Origin: Bolinopsis microptera
Lineage: Eukaryota > Ctenophora > Tentaculata > Lobata > Bolinopsidae
DNA length: 60,000 bases
Assembly (NCBI RefSeq): GCF_026151205.1
Contig: NC_087080.1
Location: 7,297,096-7,357,095 of the forward strand
Reading direction: 5' to 3'
Positions within the stretch are counted from its first letter, which is position 1, and each line of letters begins with the position of its first letter. The position numbers and the translations under genes are program-made. The notes under the pieces were generated by a model that was not told the DNA's origin, did not search any database, and saw only the letters and a list, made by a program, of their open reading frames with translations. Positions 22,955 to 34,015 of this stretch are shown here, piece after piece.

Positions 22955-23055
22955 CTAGCAAAACTGCGCGTTTTGCTCTAGAAACACACTTTTTTAGAGA
23001 TTTTACCGGCGTATCCTCTAAAATCATCTGATTTTTTCAAAAGGGGAGGGGCGCC
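22955..23055 (-). repeat. Dispersed repeat motif, right (inverted) copy
   Basis: This is the reverse complement of the 21765-21842 copy. It also has the segment of about 50 bp (GCGCCCCTCCCCTTTTG and CGGTAAAATCTC) that the left copy lacks but the 37.1-kb copy has. Confidence 0.75.
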
Positions 23056-23754
23056 AACAATGAAACAATAAGTTTTCAATGAAACAATAAGTTTTATTTT
23101 ACATTCCTTTAATCATAAATAAAATAAGAGCCTAAACCACGAATTAGTTAACTAGAAGTAAACTTGAGGAAATATTCTTTGGTGATTGTATATAATTATT
23201 TTTAAAACTCTATTTGGTTGTTAGTATTTTTAATATGGCAGGTGGTTGAGTTTAGTGAGACAAGATCAGTTTCTCTATTGTCTTGGAAAAATGTCTACTT
23301 TATAGTACGCAATACTGAGTGGCAGGAATGAGGGACCAAAACGCTTGGGGCTAACAGGGGGGTGCACTTTCAGCGGGAGGGGGGGGGGGGGCAACAGGTA
23401 ACCTTACGCCACTGGCTACTCCCTGGCCTTGAGGTTTTGTAGAGTGCATTGCTGGTGCAAGTGGTTCCTTGGACAATTATCTAGAAAAGTGGTGTAGCAA
23501 TTTCTTTATTCGAATTGGTTGTTGATCTATAATGTTCCTAAATTCGCACTTTTTGAAATGGTAATTAACTCATAATGATTAAAAATTGTTCTCGGACCTT
23601 AAGATTTTTTCAATAAAAGGAATTGATCTAACAATATACACATAATATAGCAATTACCCTATATAAAAATTCAATATAAAAATTCAATAAAAATCTTAGT
23701 AAATTTTATAAAACCCCTGTAAGTAGTAAAAGTAGCCAATTCAATTTGTTGGCT

Positions 23755-23952
23755 CTAAATAAAATTTATATCTAAATCTGATATTTTAACTGCACTACCA
23801 CTTTTTATCCCTCTGTCTCCTCTAAGAGCAATAATTGTTGTTCTCAATGAGTCAAATCTTATTCTTTTCCTGATGAATGTCATCGCCTCACTGTATCTTT
23901 GACCTTCACATAGCCATGTGCCTACGCGTACTGCGTGACGCGCTTGTTTCAC
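23755..23952 (-). pseudogene. LINE ORF2 C-terminal fragment (FDSLRTTIIALRG family)
   Basis: The frame GQRYSEAMTFIRKRIRFDSL followed by RTTIIALRGDRG is the C-terminal end of a LINE polyprotein also seen at 36.5 kb (-) and 36.98 kb (+). It is probably the same family as the 35119-35508 fragment. Confidence 0.65.
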
Positions 23953-24868
23953 AAGCGAGAGGGCTCTGGTTAGAGCAATCTTTGACCTGATTTTTTAAAC
24001 ATTCTTACTGGGCTGCGCTCAGCCTGTCATTCCGCCGAATCTTTATTCGGGCTGAGTGAATTACGACCTCCATCGCCTGAAAAAAAGTGCAAATGCTCAT
24101 TGGATGTTACAGCGCACGTGACTCGCATTCACGTGATCGTTCAGAACCAATTACAGCCGCGCAAAAGATCACGTGCACGCCAACTACCAATAAGAAAGAA
24201 GTGACGTATTCGCTACAAGAGCCGCGCGCTGAGTTAGATTGTAAAAGTAAAATACAATTTAAGTAAAATACAATTTTTATTTTCCACAGAAGAATCAATA
24301 CATATTGAATTATAAATATCCGATAATTCCATTAATAATCATTAAAAGTTGCTTTGTCATTTGTAAAATCAAAAACGAAAAGCCGTACGCTGAACTCGCG
24401 CGGCATTTTTTCTGCAGCTGCCTAGCTTCAAGCTTGTAGCCGCTAACATCAAAGCCGCCGCGCGCGCCCAGTGCTGGGTTGCATTCTCATTAACAATTAA
24501 ACTTGGTCAAAGATATTTATATACAATTCCTAAATTAAATCAATAATCATGTTAATATGAGTATTCAACACTACTCGACAACAAATATTTGCCGGCCCAT
24601 CAACGATTCAGTCGCCGAAACAAAAATCAAATGTTTGCTTTTTCGTTTCGGGGACTGTTTGAACTCAGTACCATATCCGACTAATCATACTTTATAATGG
24701 TTAAAATACAAAGTAAAAAGATTTTCCTCGATGGGCCGCGGCATTCGCAACCGCGAAACGTTTTGAGTACGACAAAAGATGACACCACCACCAGCCGTTA
24801 ATTGATAAGTCCATGGGTGACGGGATAAAGTTAAAGTAAGATGTGTAATTTCATATTGCCTATCACCT
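23953..24868. other. No gene; CACGTG-rich patch
   Basis: I see no coding exon. Two perfect CACGTG hexamers, a TCACGTGA and GCGC-rich patches cluster at about 24112-24240, denser than in the surrounding AT-rich DNA. The patch may be a CpG-type promoter of an unrecognised gene. Confidence 0.35.
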
Positions 24869-25464
24869 AGGATACAAGGATACAAGGATACAAGGATACA
24901 AAAGTGATAATTATTTTATTGAATTCACAATAGTTATAATTCTGAAATAATTTAAGGTTACACAATTCTAGTTATTTACAAATGTGTAGGGATAAAATAG
25001 AAATGTTTTATAATACTATTTTTGAGGTCCTATAGCATTATGCATTGGCCAGTATTTGAGTGGAAATCTGGGCTCTTATAGTAGGCTGTAAAATGTTCGT
25101 TCACAGAGAGAATTGAATGGATTGCTCTTGCTGTGGCAGTAAATTTTGTAGGGTCTAGTGTTTTATCGGATAGCAAACCGGCTAGGTCAGTAATATTTTT
25201 GGGATGGAAGTTAAATTTTTCTCTAACTGAGGAGTAGAGTAAACAGTCAGTTAGAACATGAATTTCGTCCTCAATAGGCTTAAGCCCCTTGCTGAGAAAG
25301 CAAAAAGTGCACCATCGATGTTATCTTGGTACTAGGGGGGTTTCGTAACGGCCCCTCTCAATGTAAAGATTGTGGCAGCTAATACGAAACCTTGTTAAGC
25401 TTTTCCGAGCATCGGGGATCTTAACCACTCCTAAGTATGTTTCTGGTTCAAAATCATGTTTAAT

Positions 25465-25637
25465 ATAATGGAGTAGATCATGTGTTTTGTTAAATGTTTT
25501 TGAAAAAAAAATTATTAGTAGCAATGAATTGTGCTCTGCCAATTGCAACACTTAAAATTTGATTGTGCTCTGCCAATTGCATCACTTGATTTAATTGAAT
25601 GTATATATATACTGTTTGACATATAAAAAAAAAAAAA
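25465..25637 (+). mobile_element. SINE-like insertion with A-tail and 15-bp target duplication
   Basis: AAAATCATGTTTAAT occurs at 25450-25464 and again at 25638-25652. Between them lies a segment of about 173 bp with two copies of ATTGTGCTCTGCCAATTGCA and a 3' end ACTGTTTGACATAT followed by an A run. Removing one copy and the insert restores the LINE frame (IKHDF followed by EPETYL). No tRNA-type boxes are seen. The 3' part recurs inverted at 36319-36376. Confidence 0.8.
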
Positions 25638-28134
25638 AAAATCATGTTTAATTTGATTGTAGAATTCTAATTTAGGTGAGGATGCCTTGGCAGATTTCCA
25701 GGTATCCACACATTCTTCCCTCATGTTGTGACTGATTTGGGTAGAGAGCTTGGATTTTGAAGAGGATGAGTGGGGGAAGTTATATTTGGTGAGAAGATTA
25801 GAGATGTTGGTGTACCAAGGAAGGCCCAGCATAATCTGCTCGTGAAATGCAGCGGGGAGAAGTTCATTTTCAGTGCTTTCAAGACGACTATAGAAATCTA
25901 TTGCAAGTTTGCAGGCTTCAAAGAAGAGGGGGTGGCGCCCACTTTCGCCCCAGCAGCCTATATTTGATGCTTTTGAATGGACAGACAAGGACCACTTGAT
26001 AAACTTAAGGTGGAATCTTTCATAGTGGTCTTGTGAGATGTACCTGAGAGTATGCTGGGGGTTGGCTTTGCTATCTGTTTTGGAGAGGTATCTCATGGTT
26101 TTTGAGTGAGGACATAAGATTTGGCAGCCATAGAGCAGTATCGGTTTTATTAGAGAGTCAAATAGAATGTTTAGGGAACGGTGAGAGAGGGCATCTTTGA
26201 CGATATTGCCTTTGAGGCCATAGAGAGCACGGAGAGCCTTGGCCCTCAGTTCAGTATTTGCTGCTGTAAAAGATCCATTTCTGTGGAATATAATGCCAAG
26301 ATAGCAGTATTTTTCGGTGTGTTGGATGGGCTGGCCTCCCAAAATGAATGTTTCATAGGATTGTTTTCTTTTAGGAGGGCAGAATATGAGAATCTTGGTT
26401 TTTTTAATGTTTACTTCAAGGCCCATAGAGTTACAGAAGTCGAATAGGATGTTTATATTGTCTTGCAAGGCCTTGGGACTTAGGGCAAGTAGGACAAGAT
26501 CGTCAGCCCAGAGCAGATGTGATATTAGGACGTCAGCTAGAATAGGATAATCACCAACAGATTTCAGGAGAGATGACAAGTCGTTGATATAGATTTTAAA
26601 AAGGTCCGGTGATAGGGGGTGTCCCTGCTCTGTTCCTTTTCCAATGTCAATATTAGGGGACAAGAGTTTGGAGATTTTTATATGAGCTATTGAGTTTCTA
26701 TACATATCACTTAGGCAATTGAAGAAGTTTCCAGTTATTCCAAGGCATGTGATTTTGTGCAGAAGGAGGTCCCTACATACAGTGTCAAAGGCCTTTCTTA
26801 GATCAACAAAGCATGCATAGAGGCGAGCTTTCTTAACCTTGGTAAATTTTTGTCAATGACTGTCTTAAGGGTAAAAACGTGGTCATTTGTTTGAGCACCC
26901 TTCGAGAACCCTAGTTGTTCTTTTGGGTCAGGGCAGTAGAGCTTTTTGAAGTGCAGGAGACGCTCAAGTAAGATGCTAGAAAATAGTTTACCCATACAGC
27001 TACCAACAGCTATTGCTCTGTAGTTGTCCGGGCTGAAAGGGTTGCCAGACTTGTAAATAGGAGTAATGATGCTGGTGTGCCATGGATAGTAACCAGAGAC
27101 CAGTGAGTGGTTGAAGTTTTTGAGGATGGCTTTGAGACAAAGCGGAGTTACGCTCTGAAGCATCTCGTTGGATATCAAGTCGTTTGAGCAACTTTTACCT
27201 TTTTTGAGATTTTTGATGGCAGAGGTCACTTCAGATTCTGACATGAGCTTATTTAGGATATCCAGATCTGGTGGTTCAGGGTAATGTTTGTGATTGTGGT
27301 GAGTGAGATCTGGCTCCTGGTCTGGTTTTTTATAAAGGGATGCAAAGAAGTCATGGAAGCTAGCTAAATCAAATTTGTCAAGTAAGGGGCTAGTGTCATG
27401 TTCTTGTTTAAGCCGTTTAAATTTTTTCCAGTCGAGTATGTGACCTTCTTCTATAATCTATAGCTTCATTTAACTTCTTAAGGAAAGCTACTTTCTTACT
27501 GTTTACAAAATTGCTATGCTTGTTGCGTTGCTTAAAGTATTCTCGTCTGAGGATACAGTTACAGTGCTTACTACCAAGCCGGTTTGCTAGCCTATTTAGG
27601 TTCCGCCGTGAGGAGTTGACTTGTGGGTCGAACCATTTCTTACGGGCAGAATTTTTGGGAGGCTTTTTCACTTTTAAGGCTATATCAGCAGCACTGTGGA
27701 GACATTTTATGACTGCATCGTTCAGTTCGTGATTGCCCTCCAGAGTACTGCTAAATTCATTTGTCACAATGCTTTCCAGATTGTTGATAATTTCGGGCGA
27801 GGTAAGGGCTTTTTTAAATAGTGAATGGGAGGTGTTGCTATCCCACTTATAGCCACAAGGAAAGTTAGAAAAGTCTGGGAGCTGGAAGTTTGCGACAAAT
27901 GGTTCAAATGTAGTGAGTTTCAAGACTAATGGACAATGATCAGAGTATGATGTAAACTCTTTTACTTGGAGAGAGTTTACATGATCTCTTGCCCATGAGG
28001 TGATTACAAAATAGTCAACCACACTGCTTCCATTGTATTTGTGACAGGTCATTTTTCCAGTGGTGTCCCCAAGGGTACGACCATTAAGAATTTTGAGTTG
28101 GTTATTGATAACCATGTCAAGAAAGTGTTGGCAG

Positions 28135-31040
28135 TTCGTGGCAGTTGCGTGGCGGAAATTCTGCGCAGACACAGAATCGGTTAAGGAATCTGGAAGGATG
28201 AACAAGATTCTGAAAACCTGTACTGACACCAATAACAAACTTGAAGCCGTTTATAAACCAAATGGCGAACTCACCAAAAACGCAGAGGAGACACTGGAGG
28301 TCATGACACAAACCCACTTCAAGGAGTGTTACTGATCCGCCAGTTCCGCCTCTCTGCCCCTTACCCATCTCCACAGACTTACTAGACAAAATCTACAGCC
28401 CTGAAAGAATCGAAAAGGCTCTCCTATCCTTCGATCCCTTGAAGGCTGCAGGACCTGACACTCTAAAACCTATCATATTCCAGAAAGCCTGGGCTCATAT
28501 CAAAGACATAACAAAAAACATTATGACAAAAAACCATGAAACGCAACACATCCCAACTTTGTGGAGGGACTCTCTTGGAATCTTTCTCCCTAAGCCTGGA
28601 AAAACCGACTACAACAAAGCTAAGTCATTTCGAACGATCACTCTTTCGCCTGTGATGTTAAAGTTGCAGGAGAAAGTGATCTTATGGCATATGCAACATG
28701 ACCTCAACATAGCTAATGATATCAACAAACGACAATTCGGCTTTAAGAAGGGCTGCTCCACAGAAGCGGCACTTCATAAAGTTACTCACACCATTGAGCG
28801 CAGAATAGCCAAGAAAGGATATGTCCTAGGTGTCTTTCTAGATATAGAGGGCGCCTTCGACAATGTCTCGTTCAAGGCTATCTCTGAAGCAGTCAAGGCT
28901 ACGAAAGTGGACTTGGCTACAGCACAGTGGATCATCAACATGGTAACCAATCGATTCATCACACTAAATCATAAGGATAAGTCGAGAAGGGTACGGATCA
29001 GGCGAGGTTGCCCCCAAGGAGGCATTCTCTCTCCTTTTCTCTGGAACCTGGTAGTCGACGATCTCCTTTCCTTTACCGCAAAAGACATCCCGGGTTACCT
29101 GCAAGCCTTTGCGGATGATCTGTTGTCTCTAGCGGAAGGGGATGATTTAGACATCATCTGGGACCGAACATGCAAAACTATTAAAACGATAGAAAATTGG
29201 TGCAGAACCAAAGAGCTATCTATTAGCGCCCTTAAAACTCAGATAGTCATGTTTACCTGGAATAGTAAGTGGACTCTAAGACCTATAACAGTTGGCAACA
29301 ACATTATAGGTCTTTCCAAGTCTGCTAAATTTCTAGGAGTGACCTTGGACAGCAAACTCAACTTCAATGAACATATCATCAACACCACCAAAAAAGCCAC
29401 GGCATCCCTCATGCAATGTCGAAGAGCTGTCGGCCCCACATGGGGTATGAGCCCCAAAACATGCAAATGGATGTACACGGCTGTCATCCGTCCAATCCTA
29501 TCCTACTGCTGTAGTATATGGATCAGGGCCACTCAAACGGACTATAACGCGAAGAAACTCAAACGTGTTCAGGCATTGGCACTCAGAATGATGTCTGGTG
29601 CCATACCAAGCACACCTTTTATCGCATTGAATCACCTCACCGACACTTCTGACATCATACTGTTCCTGCAAGGCGAAGCAGCAAAGGGTGCGGCCAGGCT
29701 ACAAGCTTATGGCAGCCTCACTCTTGAAACTATCGCCTTCAGGAAGGGAACTATCAAAAATCATACCACTATCAACAAACAATTCATGGCAGACCTCATT
29801 ATCCCACCTAGAGCAACGAGAGACCTAACAACACCAACCATGATGCTGGGACGGCACTTCATCGTCACAACTCCTGGAGCCGATACCACTGAATATAGAA
29901 ATTCACTTCAAAACACCATTGACAACATTACCAGTGAAACGATCACCTGCTACACTGACGGGTCACTCACAGACTCAGGATGCGGGGCTGGCTATATCAT
30001 CACAACAGACAACAATAACACCACCCTTGAAGAAAGATCATTCAAGCTCCCTGATTATTGCACTGTTTACCAAACAGAGCTCACTGCCATCATTGAAGCT
30101 TGCAAATATCTCTCTACCTATACCAACACACATATCATCATATGGTCTGACAGTCTCTCATCTATACAAGCTATCTCTGCGCTTTCAACGCGGAGTAGAA
30201 CTACAAGAGACTGTTACGACTCTCTTAATGCACTCGGATCCAACAACACGCTAGAGATACGATGGATTGCAGCACACATCGGATTGTGGGGGAACGAAAA
30301 AGCAGATGAGCTGGCCAAGCTTGGTACAACCAGTGAATCCATTTTGAAGTGTCCAGTTCCACAATCCTACATCAAGCGTCAAATCGACAACAAAGTCAAC
30401 AGACTGAATCAGGAAACTTGGTTAACTGACGGTCCCAGACACACCAAACTGACACTCGGCCACAAGCATGCCAAAATCATCAAAAACCTCAACACTACAC
30501 TCAGCAAAAACAGACAAGATTACAGAACTGCAGTTCACCTCATCACGGGTCACTGCGGCTTAAACAAACACCTTCACACCATTTGCAAATCAAACACCAG
30601 TGCTTGTCCTATGTGCGGCGACGGAGAGGAAACTGTCTCACACTTCCTTGGACAGTGTCCAGCTATTGCCCAAATTAGAGGTCAATATTTCCAGGACTAC
30701 TACCTCTCTGTCAATGACATATTCGACAACCAACACATCACCACAATTGTCAATTTCGCAAACCGCACCAAACGCTTAATTGTGCCGGAAGAGCTGGATC
30801 AGACCGGGGTGACTTAAAGTATTATCTCATATGCTGTCTCGTCTCGTTACTTTTCCAAACCCAGCTGGCATTTAAGCGTATCATTTTGACTCATATATCA
30901 TCTTACACCATCCTTCACCAATCACTCTGATTTCACCGGCAACCTTCCCCAAGGTTGCCACACCCCAGAGGTAGGCAGAGCATCTCAATGCTATCCTCTC
31001 GTGGGCTATCTTGGCCCAGCCTCTCTTAAAAAAAAAAAAA
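28135..31040 (+). mobile_element. I-like LINE (RT and RNase H), 2.9 kb, inserted in the CR1-like LINE
   Basis: AAAGTGTTGGCAG is duplicated at 28122-28134 and 31041-31053. The insert ends in poly(A) (31027-31043) and is 5'-truncated, starting within the pre-RT linker. The encoded RT is followed by a complete RNase H, as in the I group of LINEs. After the stop at 30817 a 3' UTR of about 210 bp contains CCAAGGTTGCCACACC and a CTATCTTGGCC motif. Excising it rejoins the endonuclease frame of the host LINE exactly. Confidence 0.92.
28139..30817 (+). CDS. Reverse transcriptase/RNase H of the I-like LINE (5'-truncated, one frameshift)
   Basis: Residues before the RT (WRKFCADTESVKESGR...) run to 28334, where a one-base shift moves the frame. 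From there the frame is open to 30817. Counting from MKAAGPDTL (28439): RT motif A D135 (GVFLDIEGAF), CPQGGILSPF, motif C D226-D227 (AFADDLLSL). The RNase H domain spans about 500-630 with D507 (CYTDGS), E547 (QTELTA), D571 (IWSDS) and D623 (GNEKADELAK), a full DEDD set. The C-terminal CCHC zinc knuckle has C723, C726, H735 and C740. Apart from the truncation and the single frameshift the protein is intact, so the insertion is fairly young. The GC-richer coding style differs from the surrounding CR1-like LINE. Confidence 0.92.
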
Positions 31041-31691
31041 AAAGTGTTGGCAGTGGGGTTCAGATATTGTAAGGTCAGAATTATTTCTTGGTTCTTCTAT
31101 GTCGTGCTCGAGTCCAATGTCGTTATAGATGTCATGGATGGCAGGTGCATTACAGGAAAGGATATAGTCTGGGAGTTTTCCAGTTCTTGCATTTGCATCG
31201 CCACACATAATAACTTCTCCCTTTTGACGTAGTCTGATACAGATAGAGTCAAGAGCAGAGAAGGTATTAGCAGTATAATCTGGATTCTTCTTGACATAGG
31301 ACGAGTATGCAGGGCTAATATAATAACATACCAAAAATAGGTCAAAATCAAGTTTAAAAAAGTTCTTGTCCAGTTTAGCAACAATAATGTCATCAGATTC
31401 ATCACAAAGCACACTAGAGACACCTTTTCTTAGGCCATTTTCAGCAAGAATGCAGACCCCTCCTGAGCGTGAATTTTTGCGGTTGCTATTAAAAGAGAGG
31501 TATCCTTCAATCTTAACTTGCTTCTTTGTTTCTTGGAGACAAAGAATGTTAGCTTGTTTGAGGATTGACAAAAATTCGCTATTTTCAAATTTGTTAGACC
31601 CGTCTCCTGTGCTGTCCTGGATGTTCCAGGACATCACAGCGACTTGATCTCGTACCGTGATACTTGTTTTTTCTTGAATTTTAGGGTTAAT

Positions 31692-34007
31692 CTAACGCTC
31701 TGTAGGGGGCTGCTTTCTAGGGGATCTCATACCAAAGGCACGGTATAGGCCAAGTTTAATATTCAAACAAAGTTTTTTCAAACCATACTCTGAGACATGG
31801 AGTTGGTCCTCCTTCAACGGGTTAGGAGAGTCTTGGGATGACTCAGCAGCAGAGATGGCACGGGAAAAGTTTCCAGTATTGTTTACAGTATATAGGCGGC
31901 GGTAAAAGTCACTTAACCCTCTTTTAGCTGAGACAAATTGTGTTATTTCTGAGACAAATTGGTTGGTAAGTTCACTGATTAATCCAGGGGTTGGGGTGGG
32001 TAGGGAGATGACAACCTTTGCGCTGGAGCTCGAGAGGAGTTTATCGATGACTGATTTTGCATCCTCAATCGCTTTATTAACAGAGCAGGTTCTGTATCTG
32101 TAGTCGTTGACTCCAAGCTGGAGAATGTAACAGTCGACCTCTGGCTGTTTAATGACATCTCTCATACAGTGGTCTTTTATCATGTCAGTATAAGAGCCTA
32201 CTTTCATTTTTTCCACCTTGAACCCAGAGGAAAATGACTCAGGTAGAAAGTTGTTCATCTGGGAGTCATGTAGGAGTAGAACCTTTTTCGGTTTTCGCGT
32301 TTGTCTACTAGGGCTGTGGGTTGGGTGGTTCTGGTTTTGAGGATGAGGCGATGGCTTTTTTCTTGATGGGTTGGTGCGGTCATTAAGCTGGAGAGACTGT
32401 AGGCAGGCCTTAGAGTCATCTACTTTGTTCTTAATTGCAGTGACATCTGCTTCGAAGGCTTTAAGGGAGGTGGCAGTTTCATGTTGTTTTTCGTTTATGC
32501 TGCTCATTATATCCTCTAACTTTTCAAGTCTCTTGTCCATAGTGTTGAGTTCATTAGACAGGTTAGGGGGGCTGGCACTAACTTTTTGATTGGAATTACT
32601 GTCAGAACATAAGACAAGTGTTTGGAGGGTGCTATGTTGTAGACTTATTTTGGATTGTAGATCAATAACAGAGTTTTCCAAAGTTTGGAGGGAATGGGTA
32701 ACGCATTCGGGCTCAGCTGAGACTACTGGAGGCTCAGCAAGAAGCGTGCTCAGGCGTTTGTGACATGCTTTCGCAACTTTCTTCAGTCTTTTCTTACAAT
32801 CCAGAGGGGTTCCAGAGTTTGTGCTGCCATGACGAGAAAGTTCGCTTTTCACGGTTTTGTCTTTCATAAGATCAATGGCTTCAAGCATGGCATCTATGCT
32901 GAGAGGCAATGTATCACTATCAGAGACTGATGTTTTGCTGCTGGTTATGGAAGGAGAACTACTGGCCACTGGAGACCCAACTGAGCTGGTGTCAACTTGT
33001 GAGAAGCTAGACAGAGACAAGGAGGATCTACGTCTGTTGTGCAGAGGTAGCGATGGTGAGCCTGAGACTCCAGGGGTCTTGGGGGCAAGTATAGGAGTGA
33101 TAGATATATCTTTCAGGGGTGTAGATAAGGCACTTCGGTTTCTTAGGAAAGTGGAGCTGCAGGTCCTGTAGGTCACAGAGGTACGTGAATTAGTGATCAC
33201 ATTATCTTTGGGTATTTGATGCGTATACTTCTTTTGGAAATCAGTACCATGCATTACAAGAACTGAACCCTGGTCGAGTTTGACTGTGATGGCATTTCCA
33301 GGGTTCTTAGCCTCTCTGATGAGCATGCAGCGCTGTTGGCCAAGTGACAGAGTAACGACAGGTTTTGAGAGGTCGACCTCTGGCTCGTTGTCACTGTGCT
33401 CACCACAGGAATCACGTCCAGTTCTATACTGGTTGATCAAAAAGCAGTCAGAGGAGCAATCAATGTTGTTGGGTGTGAAGAGGTTTTCGGCCATGTTCTG
33501 ATATGCTGCAATAAGGCGAGGACATTGGGAGACAGAATTAGCTTTCATTACGATTCCTGAGAACGCATAGTCTACGGGTCCAAACCATGACGAGAGTCTT
33601 GGAAGTGCAAGTGGCGCCTGAGACTGCCTGTGGATTGTGTTGTACTGTTTAAGGGTGCCAGTATTTTCGATTTCAGAGGAAAATTGGTCACACAGTTGGC
33701 TTGCAAACACATCCTGAAAGAGACTGATTCTACAACCAGAGTCAGGATTGCTAAGCACATAGCATCCGTGCGTCGTGATGGTGATAGGTTTCGTAAAGTC
33801 AATAACATTTCCATCCAGGGGAGAGGAGTTGTTTCTCGATCTCGTTGATCGAGAATTATCTTCAGTAAGAGTTCTGTCTTGCATGAAGAATAGATGGTAG
33901 GGAGCACATAATGAGATGGGGGCCAGGGCACCATCAAACCAACCAACAGCCTGAAAATAAGATAATGAGAGTAACACAGTTTTGACAGGGGTGAGTGATA
34001 TCAGCAT
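31692..34007 (-). CDS. LINE ORF1 protein: AlkB-like dioxygenase, coiled coil, SGNH hydrolase
   Basis: The frame is 771 aa from ATG at 34007; M42 (33884) is an alternative start. Residues about 95-285 are an AlkB-type 2OG-Fe(II) dioxygenase: PRLSSWFGPVDYAFSG, INQYRTGRDSCGEHSDNE, iron ligands H204, D206 and H263 (YTHQIPK), and 2-oxoglutarate arginine R275 (NSRTSVTYR). Residues 300-430 are Ser-rich and disordered, and about 435-540 are coiled coil. Residues about 575-755 are an SGNH hydrolase: nucleophile S582 in LLLHDSQM, N634 in LQLGVNDY, and D734/H737 in DQLHVSEYG. All catalytic positions of both enzymes are intact. SGNH domains are known in CR1 ORF1. The AlkB part could demethylate the element's RNA or cDNA (inference). 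The frame is uninterrupted although ORF2 is broken. Confidence 0.85.
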   Translation of the reverse strand: MLISLTPVKTVLLSLSYFQAVGWFDGALAPISLCAPYHLFFMQDRTLTEDNSRSTRSRNNSSPLDGNVIDFTKPITITTHGCYVLSNPDSGCRISLFQDVFASQLCDQFSSEIENTGTLKQYNTIHRQSQAPLALPRLSSWFGPVDYAFSGIVMKANSVSQCPRLIAAYQNMAENLFTPNNIDCSSDCFLINQYRTGRDSCGEHSDNEPEVDLSKPVVTLSLGQQRCMLIREAKNPGNAITVKLDQGSVLVMHGTDFQKKYTHQIPKDNVITNSRTSVTYRTCSSTFLRNRSALSTPLKDISITPILAPKTPGVSGSPSLPLHNRRRSSLSLSSFSQVDTSSVGSPVASSSPSITSSKTSVSDSDTLPLSIDAMLEAIDLMKDKTVKSELSRHGSTNSGTPLDCKKRLKKVAKACHKRLSTLLAEPPVVSAEPECVTHSLQTLENSVIDLQSKISLQHSTLQTLVLCSDSNSNQKVSASPPNLSNELNTMDKRLEKLEDIMSSINEKQHETATSLKAFEADVTAIKNKVDDSKACLQSLQLNDRTNPSRKKPSPHPQNQNHPTHSPSRQTRKPKKVLLLHDSQMNNFLPESFSSGFKVEKMKVGSYTDMIKDHCMRDVIKQPEVDCYILQLGVNDYRYRTCSVNKAIEDAKSVIDKLLSSSSAKVVISLPTPTPGLISELTNQFVSEITQFVSAKRGLSDFYRRLYTVNNTGNFSRAISAAESSQDSPNPLKEDQLHVSEYGLKKLCLNIKLGLYRAFGMRSPRKQPPTER

Positions 34008-34015
34008 GCAGGTAG

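Larger units (their letters stand above)
25035..31637 (-). pseudogene. LINE ORF2: AP endonuclease and reverse transcriptase, disrupted
   Basis: The APE-type endonuclease N-terminus is at 31637-31054 (MSWNIQ, LQETK, GDANARTG). It resumes after the I-like LINE at 28134 with TSYSDHCPLVLKL. The linker and RT0 run to 27245 and fingers follow (YKSGNPFSPDNYRAIAVGS). RT motif A is FVDLRKAFDTV near 26800, the region before motif C is GTEQGHPLSPDLF, and motif C is LLWADDLVLLA near 26500. The C-terminus has a CCHC knuckle near 25290 (RWCTFC...H....C). Damage consists of two insertions, frameshifts near 27450 and 26815, and a TAA near 25318. The copy cannot make ORF2p. Confidence 0.87.
24869..34015 (-). 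mobile_element. Nearly full-length CR1-like LINE with AlkB/SGNH ORF1, interrupted by two insertions
   Basis: The minus-strand order is ORF1 (34007-31692), ORF2 endonuclease (from about 31637), RT and C-terminal zinc-knuckle region (to about 25035), then a 3' UTR ending in an 8-bp tandem tail (ATACAAGG on the plus strand, 24869-24900). An SGNH-type ORF1 and a short-repeat 3' tail without poly(A) are CR1-clade traits. Removing the I-like LINE (28135-31040) and the SINE-like insert (25465-25637), each with one duplication copy, leaves about 6 kb. The 5' boundary near 34015 is approximate. Confidence 0.88.

Noticed and set aside
31366-31647. Plus-strand frames over the CR1-like LINE (also 32371, 32857, 33630)
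   Set aside because: Antisense shadows of the minus-strand ORF1 and endonuclease.
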